Shown here piece by piece: positions 1 through 6,517 of a DNA stretch of 6,839 nucleotides (positions are counted from its first letter, which is position 1; each line of letters opens with the position of its first letter). The notes beneath the pieces were generated by a model. It saw only the letters and a list, made by a program, of their open reading frames with translations, had not been told where the DNA came from and searched no databases. The translations under genes and the position numbers were made by a program. The DNA is from Nitrosomonadaceae bacterium (GTDB taxonomy: Bacteria; Pseudomonadota; Gammaproteobacteria; Burkholderiales; Nitrosomonadaceae), in assembly GCA_919902625.1 (NCBI GenBank), contig CAKKRO010000211.1, positions 1 to 6,839 of the forward strand, read 5' to 3'.

Positions 1-722
1 TAAAGCTCAGGCGCGATACGCAAATATAACGCCATATCCAATGCGTTATGATGCGTGGAGAAAGGCCGTGCCGAAGCTCCGCCGGGAATAGAGTGCATCA
101 TCGGTGTTTCGACTTCCAGATAATCGCGTGCAACAAAAAATTCGCGCATGGCTTGAATCACTTTGGAACGGATAGTGAATACTTTGCGGGTATCTTCGTT
201 AGTGATCAGATCAAGGTAACGTTGCCGGTATTTCTGCTCCTGGTCGGTTAGGCCGTGAAATTTTTCCGGCAGAGGGCGCAGGGATTTGGTTAGTAACTGA
301 CAATCAGTGACGCGGATTGAGAGTTCGCCTGTTTTGGTTTTAAATAATATTCCCTGGGCGCCGAAGATGTCACCCAGATCATGATGCTTGAATGCGGCAT
401 GCACCGCTTCTCCGGTATGGTCATCTGAAATATACAATTGGATGCGCCCGCTCATATCCTGAATCGTGGCGAAACTGGCTTTGCCCATGACGCGCTTTAA
501 CACCATGCGTCCTGCTACTTTCGCGGTGATGGGGCTTTCTTCTAATTGTTCCTTGGAACATTCACCGAATTGCTGATGTAATGCGGATGCTAAATGATCA
601 CGCCGGAATGTATTAGGGAAAGCGTTGCCTGCTTGTCGTATTTCAGCCAATTTGGCGCGACGTTCGGCAATAATTTGATTTTCCTCCTGATGAGGAGCGG
701 CTGGTTGATTTTCCTGATTCAT
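1..722 (-). CDS. lysS: Lysyl-tRNA synthetase, class II (N-terminal 240 residues, cut by window edge)
   Basis: Charges tRNA-Lys with lysine in the cytoplasm using ATP. The frame stays open to base 1, so 240 codons plus two bases are visible, against about 500 residues in a full class II LysS. Residues 1-60 are a polar, helical N-terminal extension. Residues about 64-145 form the OB-fold anticodon-binding domain (from ITAKVAGRMVLKRVMGKASF onward). The catalytic domain opens at about 155 with the linker EQKYRQRYLDLI (162-173), then motif 1 around ETPMMHSIPGGASARPF (205-221) and the start of motif 2 (YLRIAPEL, 233-240), where the window ends. These stretches match E. coli LysS closely from memory. 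The ATG at 722 is the only usable start: an in-frame stop lies at 756-758 with no ATG, GTG or TTG between. Shine-Dalgarno match is poor. The gene follows the cyclase gene on the same strand after 112 bp that hold a candidate promoter. Confidence 0.97.
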   Translation of the reverse strand, partial: MNQENQPAAPHQEENQIIAERRAKLAEIRQAGNAFPNTFRRDHLASALHQQFGECSKEQLEESPITAKVAGRMVLKRVMGKASFATIQDMSGRIQLYISDDHTGEAVHAAFKHHDLGDIFGAQGILFKTKTGELSIRVTDCQLLTKSLRPLPEKFHGLTDQEQKYRQRYLDLITNEDTRKVFTIRSKVIQAMREFFVARDYLEVETPMMHSIPGGASARPFSTHHNALDMALYLRIAPEL

Positions 723-758
723 ATTAAGGCTTATTGAGTGAAATTTGAGGAATGGCTA

Positions 759-786
759 ACTTGAATGGCAATTATACGCTTCAAGT
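759..786. repeat. 7-bp inverted repeat ACTTGAA-N14-TTCAAGT over the lysS -10 box
   Basis: The arms at 759-765 and 780-786 are perfectly complementary. Their centres are 21 bp apart, about two helical turns, and the candidate lysS -10 hexamer lies between them. That geometry would suit a dimeric DNA-binding protein. A 7-bp repeat of this kind is expected several times by chance in a window of this size, so only its position makes it notable. It is unlikely to be a terminator: the stem is AT-rich and no T-run follows. Confidence 0.3.
771..776 (-). promoter_or_regulatory. Candidate -10 box for lysS inside an inverted repeat
   Basis: The minus strand reads TATAAT, a perfect sigma-70 -10 hexamer, 48 bp before the lysS start codon. 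There is no good -35 hexamer at 16-18 bp spacing and no extended TGn element. The hexamer sits inside the inverted repeat ACTTGAA (759-765) / TTCAAGT (780-786). A start site near 764 would give a leader of about 40 bases. This is a sequence-only prediction. Confidence 0.4.
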
Positions 787-834
787 GGGGAATTTCGTTA
801 CAGAGTGTATAACTGAATCAAGCTGAAATGAGTG

Positions 835-2040
835 TTAACTTGAAACTTCGACCCGGTTTCTGCCGTTGTGTTTGGCCAGATAAAGCGCTTCGTCAGCCCT
901 TTGTAATAACAGATGCTCATCCAGCGTTTCCTGATCAGTGCCGATGGCAACACCCAGACTGATGGTAACGGGAATCAGTGTTTGATTGGCATTAATTTCT
1001 TTACAGGCGATGGCGTGACGAAATCTTTCAGCGGCTTTTAAAGCGCCCTCTTGATCATAGGGTGAAACAATCGCCAGAAACTCTTCACCGCCATAGCGTC
1101 CGATGTATTCATGGGAACGGGCTGATTGAGTCAGCCGGTCAGCGATTTCACATAACACAGCATCGCCCGTGAGATGGCCACAAGTATCATTAATAGTTTT
1201 AAAATGATCAATATCGATCATGATAACCGCAATTTCAAATCCGCCCCGCCTGGCGCGCAAGATTTGTTTATGCAGGATATCAAAGATGGCAGGCCGGTTG
1301 AATAAGCCGGTTAATGCATCATGTATGACACGTTGTTCCAGCGATCTTTTCTGCTCCATGAGTTGCTTGTTCAGTTTTATTCCCTTGTATAATTCAGTTT
1401 TCTCAATGATTATCGCCAGTTGACTGGCGATTTGCAGAAATAAATCCTTATGTGAATTTTTGTAAGTATTTTTCTTGCGGCAGGAAAAGATAATAAATCC
1501 AATGGGTTTTCCGGTGGCAATCAAAGGACAGACGAGGCAGGAGCGAATCCCTTCTTTAAAAATTGCTTGAGTCAGACCGGATTCTGAATATTTTTCCAAA
1601 TGTGTTCTTAACTCATTGATGATCAGTAAATTATTGGTATCTGTCATTGCCTGCAGGCTGCTGTCTGACATTGTAATAGAGGCGCCGGTGTTTAACGTCA
1701 GTTCATCATAGCTGGCGCGTGTCCAACGCAATTTAAGCTTGTTTCCTCCGTTCTCAATTAAAGCTAAACTAATTCGATCATAAGGTAAATGATCCTTGAA
1801 GGATTCATAGATATGATTCAGTACATCGATCAGGCGTAGATTGAGATTGCACTCAACCATTATCCTGTAAAGAGATTGGCTTCTTTCAGACTGCTTCTTT
1901 AGATAAGTTGATAGTTTCTTGAGTGATTTACCCAGTTGACCTATTTCATCGGCACCGGTAGGAATGTTGGATGCAGGTTCGCCACGGGCCATCGCTTCAG
2001 CCGCTGCACGCAAGGCAAGAATCCGATCATTTTTCTTCAT
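835..2040 (-). CDS. Diguanylate cyclase, HAMP-like / GAF / GGDEF (401 aa)
   Basis: Predicted to make cyclic di-GMP from two GTP. Residues about 6-50 resemble a HAMP domain (AMARGE at 16-21, DEIGQLGKSL at 31-40). Residues about 65-215 look like a GAF domain (GIRSCLVCPLIATGKPIGFI, 164-183), with a CxxC pair at 168/171. A helical linker (about 216-240) leads into the GGDEF domain from DALTGLFNRP (241-250). Mg-binding Asp276 lies in MIDIDHFK, with ND at 284-285, GH at 288-289 and the active loop GGEEF at 317-321; the C-terminus has the typical GRNRV. Catalysis should be intact. The inhibitory I-site, normally RxxD, is RSHE at 308-311. No transmembrane helix precedes the HAMP, which is odd. ATG 2040 is the first start; the 14 in-frame codons back to the stop at 2083-2085 offer no ATG, GTG or TTG. 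The input signal cannot be told. Confidence 0.93.
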   Translation of the reverse strand: MKKNDRILALRAAAEAMARGEPASNIPTGADEIGQLGKSLKKLSTYLKKQSERSQSLYRIMVECNLNLRLIDVLNHIYESFKDHLPYDRISLALIENGGNKLKLRWTRASYDELTLNTGASITMSDSSLQAMTDTNNLLIINELRTHLEKYSESGLTQAIFKEGIRSCLVCPLIATGKPIGFIIFSCRKKNTYKNSHKDLFLQIASQLAIIIEKTELYKGIKLNKQLMEQKRSLEQRVIHDALTGLFNRPAIFDILHKQILRARRGGFEIAVIMIDIDHFKTINDTCGHLTGDAVLCEIADRLTQSARSHEYIGRYGGEEFLAIVSPYDQEGALKAAERFRHAIACKEINANQTLIPVTISLGVAIGTDQETLDEHLLLQRADEALYLAKHNGRNRVEVSS

Positions 2041-2249
2041 GGGCTCGCTACCGATTAAAATGATTAGGTACTTTAAATCAGACTATACATTTATCGATAT
2101 TTATTTACTACCACCGCAAGGTTAGACTGGTTTGCAGATGATTGATTCATAAAAACCGGTATCAATCATTTCAAAGATATACTAACGCCCTGTCAATGCT
2201 AAAATCCTTAAATTGATTCTATCAAACCAGAGAACAGGATAAAAGCAAG
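2041..2249. promoter_or_regulatory. Divergent intergenic region between the cyclase and PTS genes
   Basis: This 209-bp AT-rich stretch must drive both the leftward cyclase gene and the rightward PTS cluster. For the PTS side, TATACT at 2178-2183 is a good -10 hexamer but has no convincing -35 partner; a Shine-Dalgarno AGGA lies at 2236-2239, ten bases before the EIIA start. For the cyclase side, the minus strand offers only weak combinations, such as TTGCGG (2119-2114) with GATAAA (2095-2090) at 18 bp. The region also contains a 9-bp inverted repeat and a repeated ATTGATTC word, listed separately. I found no RNA gene or terminator. Confidence 0.4.
2138..2169. repeat. 9-bp inverted repeat ATGATTGAT-N14-ATCAATCAT
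   Basis: The arms at 2138-2146 and 2161-2169 are perfectly complementary and end 8 bp before the candidate TATACT -10 box of the PTS cluster, where an activator or repressor could act. The word ATTGATTC occurs at 2141-2148 and again at 2212-2219, the second copy being part of a small dyad TTGAT-TCT-ATCAA (2213-2225). The stem is too AT-rich, and lacks a following T-run, to be a terminator. Operator function is inference. Confidence 0.35.
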
Positions 2250-2654
2250 ATGATTGGGATTTTAATTCTCACCCATGAAGATTTAGGGGATCATATGATC
2301 CGCTGCGCAAGCCATGTGGTGGGCATGAAACCACCGCAATTGATGCATTTGGGTGTTTTTGTCCAGGATGATCCGGATGCCGTGCTGTCCCAGGCTCGCG
2401 CATTAGCCGGGCGACTGGATAGCGGTGAGGGTGTGCTGGTACTCAGTGATATCTTGGGGGCAACACCCTGCAATATTGCCAGCCGGCTAATTCAACCCGG
2501 CAAAGTGGAATGTATCGCGGGCGTTAATCTGCCCATGCTGGTGCGAGTGCTGACCTATCGCAATGAGCCGCTGCCGGTTGTGGTTGAGAAAGGATTGAGT
2601 GGCGGCAGATGTGGTGTGATTCATATTAATGCGGAACCTTGTCATGCAAGTTAA
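2250..2654 (+). CDS. PTS EIIA component, mannose/fructose (ManX-like) family
   Basis: A single-domain EIIA of 134 residues that takes phosphate from HPr in the cytoplasm. It matches the N-terminal domain of E. coli ManX: the phospho-acceptor is His9 in ILILTHEDLGD (residues 4-14), and Asp67 in VLVLSDILGATPCN (62-75) matches the Asp that contacts that His in EIIA-Man. GVNLPMLVRVL (91-101) is another family-typical stretch. ManX's linked EIIB domain is absent; the protein stops after the EIIA fold. The start has AGGA ten bases upstream. Its stop overlaps the HPr gene by 11 bp, which suggests one transcript and translational coupling. In proteobacteria this arrangement without EIIB or EIIC usually means a regulatory PTS; the partner controlled here is unknown. 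Confidence 0.93.
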   Translation: MIGILILTHEDLGDHMIRCASHVVGMKPPQLMHLGVFVQDDPDAVLSQARALAGRLDSGEGVLVLSDILGATPCNIASRLIQPGKVECIAGVNLPMLVRVLTYRNEPLPVVVEKGLSGGRCGVIHINAEPCHAS

Positions 2655-2913
2655 AGAAGTAACGGTTATCAACAAATTGGGATTGCATGCGCGCGCATCG
2701 GCGAAACTGACGAAACTGGCGAGTCAATTCAAAAGTGAAGTTTGGGTAACGCGCAATGGCCGTCGCGTGAATGCCAAAAGTATTATGGGCGTGATGACAC
2801 TTGCGGCCAATAAAGGATCCATCATCCAGATCGAAACGACGGGTGACGATGAGGCTGAGGCCGTGACGGCATTGGTTGCATTGGTTGAAGATTGCTTTGG
2901 TGAAGGCGAATGA
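2644..2913 (+). CDS. ptsH: Phosphocarrier protein HPr (89 aa)
   Basis: Small cytoplasmic phosphocarrier between Enzyme I and EIIA. From the ATG at 2644 the protein is 89 residues, the normal size, and both landmark residues fall exactly where expected: His15 in KLGLHARAS (11-19), phosphorylated by Enzyme I, and Ser46 in NAKSIMGVM (43-51), the HPr kinase/phosphorylase site. I chose 2644 over the in-frame ATG at 2629 because CGGAA lies seven bases before it, the residue numbering then fits the family, and the 2629 start has no ribosome-binding site. The gene overlaps the end of the EIIA gene by 11 bp, and its stop overlaps the Enzyme I start as ATGA. Ser46 suggests that an HprK encoded elsewhere regulates it; that part is inference. 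Confidence 0.96.
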   Translation: MQVKEVTVINKLGLHARASAKLTKLASQFKSEVWVTRNGRRVNAKSIMGVMTLAANKGSIIQIETTGDDEAEAVTALVALVEDCFGEGE

Positions 2914-4637
2914 GCTTTATCCTGCAGGGTATCAGGGTATCTGAGGGCATTGCCATAGGGCATGCGCATCTTGCCGCACCTGCCACTTTGGAGGTGATGC
3001 ATTATTTGATCCCAAAGAATCAGGTGGACAAAGAGATTGCGCGCCTGAATAGCGCTTTTGCGACCGTCCGTAAGGAATTTGATGCATTGCAGACATCGGT
3101 AGCCGATGGTCATGCACGCGCTGAGTTCAGCGCATTCCTGGATTTGCATCTGATGATTCTGGATGATCCGACACTTTCAGAAGCAAGCCGCAGCATGATT
3201 GTGCAGACCCATTGTAATGCCGAATGGGCGATGACGCAGCAGATGCAGGTGCTGCTGGCGCAGTTTGAAGCCATCGAGGATGCTTATTTGCGTGAACGCA
3301 AAGCAGACGTGGTGCAAGTGGTTGAGCGCGTGCTGAAGGCGTTGTTGGGGCATCCCGGTTATTTGCCGCCGGCATCGAAGCAGACCGGCGACAGCATTCT
3401 GGTTGCGCATGATTTAAGTCCTGCAGATGTGATGCAATACAAGCAGCATCAGTTTACTGCTTTTCTGACGGATCTGGGCAGCTTGACTTCGCATACCGCC
3501 ATTGTTGCGCGCAGTCTCAATATTCCTTCTATCGTGGCTTTGCATCACGCGCATCAGTTAATTCTGGAAAATGATTGCCTGGTTGTGGATGGTTATCAGG
3601 GTATTATCATTGTCAATCCGGATAAATACGTTCTGGATGAATACCGCTTACGGCAAGGCCAGTTGGAGCTGGAAAAAAGAAAGCTGCAACGCATTAAAAC
3701 GATTGCTGCGGTGACACTGGATGGCACCCCGATTGATTTATACGCCAACATTGAGCTGCCGGAGGATATTGAACAAGTCAAAGAAAGCGGCGCCACTGGT
3801 ATTGGCTTGTTCCGCAGTGAATTCCTGTTTTTGAATCGCGATGATCTGCCGGGTGAAGATGAGCAATTTGAAGCTTACCGCACCGTTGCGGTCAAAATGC
3901 ATAAACAGCCGGTGACCATCCGTACCTTTGATCTGGGTGCGGATAAAAGTCTGAAAGGCGCCACACAAGTTGCCGCCAATCCGGCGCTGGGTTTGCGTGC
4001 GATTCGTTTGAGCCTGGCGGAGCCGCAAATGTTTCATACCCAATTGCGCGCTATTTTGCGCGCTTCAAAGTATGGCGATATCCGTATCCTGGTGCCGATG
4101 CTTTCAAATAGTGCGGAAATTGATCAAACGTTGCATCTCATTGAACAGGCGAAGCAGAGTCTGCGCGATGAAAAAATTCATTTTAACGAGCATGTCAAAG
4201 TGGGCGGTATGATCGAGATTCCGGCGGCTGCGTTGTGCGTGGAGATGTTTATGCGGAAACTGGATTTTCTGTCCATTGGCACCAATGACTTGATTCAATA
4301 TACCTTGGCCGTTGACCGGATTGATGACACCGTGGCGCATCTTTACGACCCATTCCATCCGGCCATACTCTGGCTGGTGTCGCGGGTTATTCAGACGGCC
4401 AATCGCGACAAAGTGCCGGTGGCTATTTGCGGGGAAATGGCGGGAGATAAGCAGTTTACGCGGCTATTGCTGGGTTTCGGGTTGCAGCAGTTTTCCATGT
4501 ACCCGGCCCAGTTACTGACGATAAAAGACCAGATATTAAAAAGCCATTTGCCGGATATTATTCCGTTAGTGCACAAGATCATCAAAACGGATCATCCGGA
4601 AAAAATGGCTGCACTATTGGCCAAATTGAATGACTAA
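2910..4637 (+). CDS. ptsI: Phosphoenolpyruvate-protein phosphotransferase, PTS Enzyme I (575 aa)
   Basis: Starts the PTS relay by moving phosphate from phosphoenolpyruvate to His15 of HPr. Length equals that of E. coli Enzyme I (575). The order is the N-terminal segment (ILQGIRVSEGIAIG, 4-17), the helical HPr-binding domain (about 30-145), the phospho-His domain with His195 in LTSHTAIVARSLNIPS (192-207), and the PEP-binding barrel from about 260. The barrel keeps Arg302 (GLFRSEF), Arg338 (IRTFDLGADK), Glu436 (MIEIPAA), Asn459-Asp460 (SIGTNDLIQYTLAVDR) and catalytic Cys507 (AICGEMAGD). All key residues are present, so the enzyme should be active. There is no fused GAF or EIIA domain, so it is not a PtsP or FPr type. 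The start overlaps the HPr stop by four bases, with AAGG a few bases upstream. It ends the EIIA-HPr-EI unit. Confidence 0.97.
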   Translation: MSFILQGIRVSEGIAIGHAHLAAPATLEVMHYLIPKNQVDKEIARLNSAFATVRKEFDALQTSVADGHARAEFSAFLDLHLMILDDPTLSEASRSMIVQTHCNAEWAMTQQMQVLLAQFEAIEDAYLRERKADVVQVVERVLKALLGHPGYLPPASKQTGDSILVAHDLSPADVMQYKQHQFTAFLTDLGSLTSHTAIVARSLNIPSIVALHHAHQLILENDCLVVDGYQGIIIVNPDKYVLDEYRLRQGQLELEKRKLQRIKTIAAVTLDGTPIDLYANIELPEDIEQVKESGATGIGLFRSEFLFLNRDDLPGEDEQFEAYRTVAVKMHKQPVTIRTFDLGADKSLKGATQVAANPALGLRAIRLSLAEPQMFHTQLRAILRASKYGDIRILVPMLSNSAEIDQTLHLIEQAKQSLRDEKIHFNEHVKVGGMIEIPAAALCVEMFMRKLDFLSIGTNDLIQYTLAVDRIDDTVAHLYDPFHPAILWLVSRVIQTANRDKVPVAICGEMAGDKQFTRLLLGFGLQQFSMYPAQLLTIKDQILKSHLPDIIPLVHKIIKTDHPEKMAALLAKLND

Positions 4638-4666
4638 TGACTGGTGTGTGCCTCGTTCTTTGGCGA

Positions 4667-4672
4667 TATAAT
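4667..4672 (+). promoter_or_regulatory. Candidate -10 box for metX-metW
   Basis: TATAAT, a perfect sigma-70 -10 hexamer, stands in the 81-bp gap after ptsI, 46 bp before the metX start. The -35 position at 17-18 bp spacing reads GTGTGT or GGTGTG, which is poor, so an activator may be needed if the site is real. No terminator hairpin separates ptsI from metX, so read-through from the PTS cluster is also possible. The short leader leaves no room for a known SAM riboswitch. Confidence 0.35.
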
Positions 4673-4718
4673 TGTCAACAAGATGTTAAGTCGTTTCTTT
4701 GGGATTTTTCTTCTATAA

Positions 4719-5846
4719 ATGCGAGATTCAAAATCAGCGGGCGTGGTAACGCCTCAGTATGTGCAGATTGACAAGCCATTGCAGTTAAAAAGTGGATTGG
4801 AACTGGCGAGCTATCATTTGGTGTATGAGACCTACGGGCAACTGAATACCGCACGGTCCAATGCGGTATTAATTTGTCATGCGCTTTCAGGCAATCACCA
4901 TGTGGCCGGTGTTTATGCGGATAAAGAGAAAAGCTTCGGTTGGTGGGACAATATGGTGGGCCCCGGCAAACCTATCGATACCAACCGCTTCTTTGTGATT
5001 GGCATGAATAATCTGGGTGGCTGTCACGGGTCTACCGGCCCTGCCAGTATCGATACCAGAACGGGAAAACACTATGGTGCGAGTTTTCCCGTCGTAACGG
5101 TGGAAGATTGGGTGGAAACCCAGGCTCAATTAACCGAACACCTTGGGATTGCGCAGTTTGCGGCCATAGTGGGAGGTAGTCTGGGCGGGATGCAGGCTTT
5201 GCAGTGGACACTGGATTATCCTGAGAAAGTGCGGCATGCATTGGTGATTGCCGCCGCCGCCAAATTAACCGCACAGAACATTGCGTTTAATGACGTAGCC
5301 CGCCAGGCGATCATGACTGATCAGGAATTCTATGGCGGAAATTATTACGCCTATGACACCTTGCCGAGACGAGGCTTGCGGCTGGCTCGCATGCTGGGGC
5401 ATATCACCTATCTTTCCGACGATTCGATGGCGGCGAAATTCGGGCGCAGTCTGCGCAATGAAGAGCTTTCCTTTGGCTTTGATGTGGAATTCGAAATTGA
5501 ATCCTATCTGCGTTATCAAGGGGACAAGTTTGCCGATTTGTTCGACGCCAATAGCTATCTGTTGATGACCAAAGCGCTGGATTACTTTAATCCGGCCGAT
5601 GCCTATGCGGGCGACTTAAGCGCGGCCTTCCGGGTTGCCAAGGCGGATTACCTGATTTTATCGTTTACGTCCGATTGGCGCTTCTCACCGGAACGTTCGC
5701 GGGAAATTGTCAAAGCGCTGCTGGATAACAAAATGAACGTGAGTTATGCGGAAATCACCTCGAGTCATGGCCATGATTCGTTTCTGATGGAGACGGAGTA
5801 TTACCACCAACTGGTGCGGGCGTATATGGACAATATTTCCACTTAA
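4719..5846 (+). CDS. metX: Homoserine O-acyltransferase, MetX family (probably O-succinyltransferase)
   Basis: Acylates homoserine from an acyl-CoA, the first committed step of methionine synthesis; cytoplasmic alpha/beta-hydrolase fold, 375 residues, normal length. The catalytic triad is visible: nucleophile Ser154 in VGGSLGGMQALQW (151-163), Asp319 in SFTSDWRF (315-322) and His352 in SSHGHDSF (348-355). Other family stretches are CHALSGNHHVAG (53-64) and NNLGGCHGSTGP (97-108). The residue two after the catalytic Asp is Arg321; from memory this position influences acyl-CoA choice, and proteobacterial MetX proteins paired with MetW are often annotated as succinyltransferases. Acetyl versus succinyl cannot be settled here. 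The codon just before ATG 4719 is an in-frame TAA, so this is the first possible start; it lacks a clear Shine-Dalgarno. metW follows 7 bp later. Confidence 0.96.
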   Translation: MRDSKSAGVVTPQYVQIDKPLQLKSGLELASYHLVYETYGQLNTARSNAVLICHALSGNHHVAGVYADKEKSFGWWDNMVGPGKPIDTNRFFVIGMNNLGGCHGSTGPASIDTRTGKHYGASFPVVTVEDWVETQAQLTEHLGIAQFAAIVGGSLGGMQALQWTLDYPEKVRHALVIAAAAKLTAQNIAFNDVARQAIMTDQEFYGGNYYAYDTLPRRGLRLARMLGHITYLSDDSMAAKFGRSLRNEELSFGFDVEFEIESYLRYQGDKFADLFDANSYLLMTKALDYFNPADAYAGDLSAAFRVAKADYLILSFTSDWRFSPERSREIVKALLDNKMNVSYAEITSSHGHDSFLMETEYYHQLVRAYMDNIST

Positions 5847-5853
5847 ATGATCG

Positions 5854-6483
5854 ATGCATGAATTAACCATGAATGATACGACAGAACCATCCACCATCGC
5901 GCTACGCCCGGACTTTGCCGCCATTGCAGAGTGGATTAAACCCGGCGCAAAGGTATTGGACTTGGGTTGCGGCGATGGTTCGCTGTTGCGCTATTTACGC
6001 GATACCCGCCATGTTTTTGGCTATGGCGTTGAGATTGACGATGACAATCTGCTCAATTGCTTCCGCAATGGCGTCAATGCGATTCAGTATGACCTGGAAT
6101 CGGGGTTATCCAGCTTTGAATCCGATTCGTTCGATTATGTGATTTTGTCCCAAACCCTGCAAGCCATGCGGCATACCGAGGGCATCATCCAGGAAATGCT
6201 GCGCGTCGGTAAGGAAGGCATTGTCTCGTTTCCAAATTTTGGTTATTGGAGAAACCGCATGCAGGTTATTTCCGGCCGTATGCCCGTCTCAAAGGCATTG
6301 CCTTATCACTGGTATGACACGCCCAATATTCATTTATGCACCCTGGGCGATTTTGAGGCGCTGTGCCGGCAATGTAATGCCCATATCCTCGAACGCAGGG
6401 TGATGAGTAACGATCACCCTGTCCAATTCCTGCCGAATCTGATGGGGATGCTGGCATTTTATCGTTTTGAGAGAAAGGGGTAA
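5854..6483 (+). CDS. metW: Methionine biosynthesis protein MetW (methyltransferase-like)
   Basis: A class I SAM-dependent methyltransferase-like protein of about 205 residues, in its usual place right after metX. Numbered from 5854, the family N-terminus LRPDFAAIAEWIKPGAKVLD (17-36) leads into the SAM-binding motif I, VLDLGCGDGSLL (34-45). An acidic strand end (GVEIDDDN, 58-65) fits the ribose-binding position, and DYVILSQTLQAM is a typical motif-IV region. The C-terminal half carries the MetW-specific SFPNFGYWRNR and LPYHWYDTPNIHLCT. MetW is known to work with MetX and affects its acyltransferase step, but no methylation substrate is established. The start is uncertain: ATG 5854 and ATG 5869 (five codons later) are both possible and neither has a good ribosome-binding site. 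Translation is probably coupled to metX, whose stop is 7 bp upstream. Confidence 0.95.
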   Translation: MHELTMNDTTEPSTIALRPDFAAIAEWIKPGAKVLDLGCGDGSLLRYLRDTRHVFGYGVEIDDDNLLNCFRNGVNAIQYDLESGLSSFESDSFDYVILSQTLQAMRHTEGIIQEMLRVGKEGIVSFPNFGYWRNRMQVISGRMPVSKALPYHWYDTPNIHLCTLGDFEALCRQCNAHILERRVMSNDHPVQFLPNLMGMLAFYRFERKG

Positions 6484-6517
6484 TGCGATGGGTTGGCGGG
6501 ATTGTGTGCGGGAAAAG

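Noticed and set aside
48..251. 67-codon plus-strand open frame
   Set aside because: It lies wholly antisense to lysS, whose translation is clearly a real synthetase; no ribosome-binding site or recognisable product.
835..2040. Degenerate, inactive GGDEF domain
   Set aside because: GGEEF, the Mg-binding Asp276, ND at 284-285 and GH at 288-289 are all intact, so the catalytic site looks functional.
2629..2643. Earlier in-frame ATG for HPr
   Set aside because: No Shine-Dalgarno, and it would shift the phospho-sites to 20 and 51; the start at 2644 places them at the canonical 15 and 46.
2724..3149. 141-codon minus-strand open frame across ptsH and ptsI
   Set aside because: Antisense shadow of two well-supported genes; composition is not protein-like and no family is recognised.
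4638..4718. SAM or SAH riboswitch upstream of metX
   Set aside because: The gap is too short after the candidate promoter and no conserved core or pseudoknot pattern is visible.
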